Below are positions 60,934 through 64,000 of a stretch of DNA of 64,000 nucleotides, piece after piece. The position numbers were made by a program, and so were the translations under genes. A model generated the notes under the pieces. It did no database searches. It worked only from the letters and a program-made list of their open reading frames with translations, and was not told the DNA's origin. The stretch lies in contig CM055092.1 in assembly GCA_029204225.1 (NCBI GenBank), positions 26,826,320-26,890,319 on the forward strand, written 5' to 3'. The number at the start of each line of letters is the position of its first letter. Position 1 is the stretch's first letter. Source of the stretch: Diphasiastrum complanatum (taxonomy: Eukaryota > Streptophyta > Lycopodiopsida > Lycopodiales > Lycopodiaceae).

Positions 60934-61864
60934 TATTGGTGTCAAACAAAACACATCTATGTTTCTTGTGTTTGTTGACATCAGTAATCCGTGTGTCACC
61001 TTCTGTCAATCCATAGAAGATGTTTCTTGGCATGTACTCTTCTTTTGAATATATAACAGCCCATGAAGCTGGCTGCCCACAGTCATTTACTCATCAAGCC
61101 TCTCATGTTTTTCTTCTCTCAGTATCTTGATGTTACGTAGCTTAACCATGATTGAACGTTTTGGTAGCTAAATCCAACAAAGGTTATGGGCCCACCATGC
61201 AGTAACCTACAACATCCAATCATCAATAAGGAGTGACCGGTAGTGCCGGTTTCCAAGAAAAATGTTTCTGGGATTGCAAAGAAGTGTTGGAAGAAGGCCT
61301 ATGATGAGAAAACAAATCAAGAAACTGCCATGTTAACTGAAGAAGATCTAGTAGTAGCTCTAGTTTAGAATTTAATGATGTATGTAGCTTCTTGTAGATG
61401 CTAAAATCAATGTTATTCACAGTCCATGTATAGCTACATAGACCACACACAATGGTGTGTGAAGATGTAGAGTCTACATGTAGGTGAAAGACAGTTTAGT
61501 CACAGTCCATGTATAGCTGTGTAGACCACACACAAATGGTGTGTGAAGGCGTGGAGTCTACATGTAGGTGATAGTAGAATTCAGAAAAGAAATATGATGT
61601 TTTGTTTGAGGGAGGGTTTGTTGGCGTCAAACAAAACATATCTGTGTTTCTTGTGTTTGTTGACATCAACAATCCGTGTGTCACCTTCTGTGAATCCATA
61701 GTAGATGTTTCTTGGCATGTACTCTTCTCCTTTTTGAATATATAAACAACCCACGAAGCTGGCTACCCACAATCATTTACTCATCAAGCCTCTCATGTTT
61801 TTTCTTCTCTCAGTAGTATTTTGATGTTACGTAGCTTAACCAACATTGAACGTTAAACCCAACA
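60934..61864 (+). mobile_element. TRIM-like miniature LTR element, 931 bp
   Basis: Two direct repeats of 246 bases, 60934-61179 and 61619-61864, begin TATTGG/TGTTGG and end CCAACA, and match at roughly 90 percent. The 439-base middle has no coding capacity for retroelement proteins. GAGGGAGGG (61608-61616) lies just before the second LTR as a polypurine tract. Flanks ATAAC (60929-60933) and ATAAT (61865-61869) fit a five-base target duplication with one change. The middle holds a tandem duplication of about 80 bases (ACAGTCCATGTATAGCT at about 61420 and 61502). Confidence 0.8.
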
Positions 61865-62440
61865 ATAATATCAAAAATGAAATCCTAAAAGTCTATTTTC
61901 CGTTGTTAATATATGTACGCTTTTCACCCCTATATGAGCCATTCTCATATACTAGAGTTCATTCTTCTTTATTATGCTTGATGCGATGCAAACAATCGAC
62001 CTCTCATCGACAACTCATTGCTATTGTAACTTTGTCATATCTATGACACAAACATTTGTCATAAAGCATGTTTCAAGTCTTAAAACTGTGACACATGCTA
62101 TACATACTAAATTTTTTGCATGATTGGGAACATATAGCACCTCCTTAATTTCTACTAGTCAACAATTCATATGTAATGAATGAAGACAATTAGTTGTAAG
62201 TCATGTGAGACATTGCAACCAAAGCAAAAGGACTAGCACAGATATGCATGTTGTGTATCTCCCTTCATCTCAAAAGTTACAAGCATTGTTTTCATAGTAG
62301 CTTTCAAAAGAATATTAAGCTTTAGTGCTCTCTGATCCCTCTCAGTCATGTTATGTCATTTGGCTATCACAGTTATATTCTTATGTTTTTCATCATCTTC
62401 CTTGACAAGATTGGCTTGTCTTATAGCTCTTTTTGACTTT

Positions 62441-62674
62441 CTATCCCCTCATCTTATTAGACCTCACAATAGAAGCATTTCTTTTCAAATCCAAATCTAC
62501 AACTAACCATAGGATTGCACTGTCCATTATGTATCCTTTCTTCAATGTCTTGGAGACATATTTCTGACACCACTGACCAATGTAGACTCCCCTTTGGGAT
62601 GAATAAATCTTGTGCTTTGCATCCTCTTGCATCAATTTCTTGCATAAAGAGTCCATGTCATTTCTATTGCCCAA
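62441..62674 (-). pseudogene. Weak copia RT scrap
   Basis: The minus-strand frame contains RGVYIGQWCQKYVSKTLKKG, resembling the copia RT-RNase H linker G-[IV]-F-I-x-Q-x-K-Y. Order relative to 59636-60900 is not collinear, so it is either rearranged or a separate remnant. Confidence 0.35.
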
Positions 62675-63617
62675 CCAATGACGGCATTATCAAAGCAATT
62701 TGGCTTGTGGGCAAGCTTGTCAAATTTGTGTAGCTAGCTCTTATCTACTAATACTCTTATGTTCTCCAATTGGCATGCCACACTCTCGATCTTCAATGAG
62801 AGCTTCAATTGAATCCTTACCTACCACTCTTATGCTTCTCAATTGACTATTAAACATTAATATGCTTGAGATTTTTTGTGCTTCATAGATAGAGCACAAT
62901 TGCTACCATTCCTCTTTGGTTCTTTCAACTTCTCTCACTTGTGAGACAATCAATTCACAAGAATTCAATGATTCAAGAGAAGATTTAATAATTTATCTAA
63001 TCATCACAATACATGTATGCTCTTGCCATCTATAAAAAAATTGGGCCACTGATGCCCACTATAAGAAAGAAACCACCCCTCAGCCAAAAAGATCGTGACA
63101 TGTCATATCAAACATACCCACTAGCATAGTTCTAATAAAACTTTGACGAAACTCTCAATAATTTGTAATGTAGATTACATATCCAATGCATACCATCATG
63201 CACCAACAAAATGATTAGAAACAATAGCATGTAGCAATATGTACACTCATCATGATCATAAATTTATCTACTTGAAGCCTCTTACTGTTTTCAGTTATAG
63301 ATGCTTCTTGTTATCTCCTTTCATTCTGATTTCTAGCATAAGTGGTATAGCATATTTGAATGATTAGAAACAAGATCATGTAGTAGCTACTACCACTCAT
63401 CATAGCTCTATTTAGGTTACATTGAAGATTCTTACTCTTATTGTATCTAGCTCATTCCTAGTATATAGTGAAAAAATCACACTCATTAATGGTAATTACT
63501 AGTTGTAAGAAAGTATGTTGATTGATCTTGTAAACGTTAACACTATTCAAGTAGTGTGTTATCTGGTTTACATTAGTCACAACACAACCCCTTAGAGTAC
63601 ATCCAAATAAGCCTTTG

Positions 63618-63619
<2 letters not shown>
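62675..63619. other. Gene-free AP2 intron sequence
   Basis: No protein-like frame. In particular I find no block resembling the GYDKEEKAARAYD continuation of AP2 repeat 1. Confidence 0.5.

Positions 63620-63678
<59 letters not shown>
63620..63678. repeat. (CA)n microsatellite, about 29 units
   Basis: Uninterrupted CA repeat. The Thr-His and Cys-Val frames over it are artefacts. Confidence 0.98.
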
Positions 63679-63680
<2 letters not shown>

Positions 63681-64000
63681 CTTTTTGCAAGTGATGAGCA
63701 ACATTTGAAAATGTCTAGTGCCATGCTCACTCTAAAGCTAATTAAATATTATATTTTCTTCTTTTGTTTATTCTCTAACATAATGATATTAATGCTCAAT
63801 ATACTTAAACTTTCATCTGTTGGTTTTGGGACATTCTGATAATGAAATGTATTATGTTTAGTCCTTAAGTGAACTCTCAAATTGTACACTTTGGTTGTCA
63901 TGAGTAAACTAGTAGTTTTAGTTTTTGTAACTTAAATTCATTCCAATGTCTTCTTAGTTATGCAATCCATCTTGTTCCTTAAGATGCAACAATAGTCACA

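Overview
This window looks like nuclear DNA from a land plant with a large, repeat-rich genome. The evidence is an AINTEGUMENTA/AIL-type AP2 transcription factor gene with plant intron phases, many Ty1/copia and Ty3/gypsy LTR retrotransposon remnants that use the initiator tRNA-Met primer site, a hAT transposase end and long CA/GA microsatellites. The clade cannot be fixed from sequence alone. The AP2-domain variant and a repeat protein of a kind I associate with flagellate lineages would suit a fern, lycophyte or gymnosperm, but that is inference.

Layout. 1-8.1 kb: a copia element (5'-truncated LTR, PBS, gag-pol lacking integrase, PPT, 3' LTR) sits inside a gypsy fragment. The first 766 bases repeat 6176-6941 exactly, so the window opens inside a 6,175-bp tandem repeat. 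8.1-10.4 kb: minus-strand copia gag with a 1.2-kb LTR holding a 52-bp minisatellite. 10.5-14.3 and 22.3-25.95 kb: two direct copies of a minus-strand block of the form LTR/gag-protease/LTR plus a copia gag piece. 14.3-17.8 kb: mostly anonymous. 17.8-21.0 kb: a broken chromovirus (gag, protease, RT, an inverted RNase H block, chromodomain, LTR). 21.0-22.2 kb: another gag-protease remnant and a palindromic patch.

27.4-34.0 kb: a host gene assembled here from phase-matched exons, with a ubiquitin-like N-terminal region and C-terminal repeats. One 4.3-kb intron carries a MITE-like element. 34.2-35.5 kb: hAT transposase C-terminus. 36.3-39.4 kb: decayed copia with a gypsy integrase piece nested in reverse. 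40.7-41.1 kb: gypsy RT scrap. 42.3-45.5 kb: unrecognised protein-like remnants on both strands around a hairpin. 46.2-47.7 kb: copia gag with a complete LTR. 47.7-49.2 kb: an unusual palindrome-rich repeat array, then homopolymer and dinucleotide runs. 51.4-54.1 kb: retroelement ends. 55.5-59.4 kb: the 5' part of the AP2 gene. Its second intron runs at least 4.6 kb to the window end and holds a degenerate copia element with an inserted TRIM-like element.

Only two loci look like cellular genes: the unrecognised repeat protein and the AP2 factor. Almost everything else is layered, mostly dead retrotransposon sequence.
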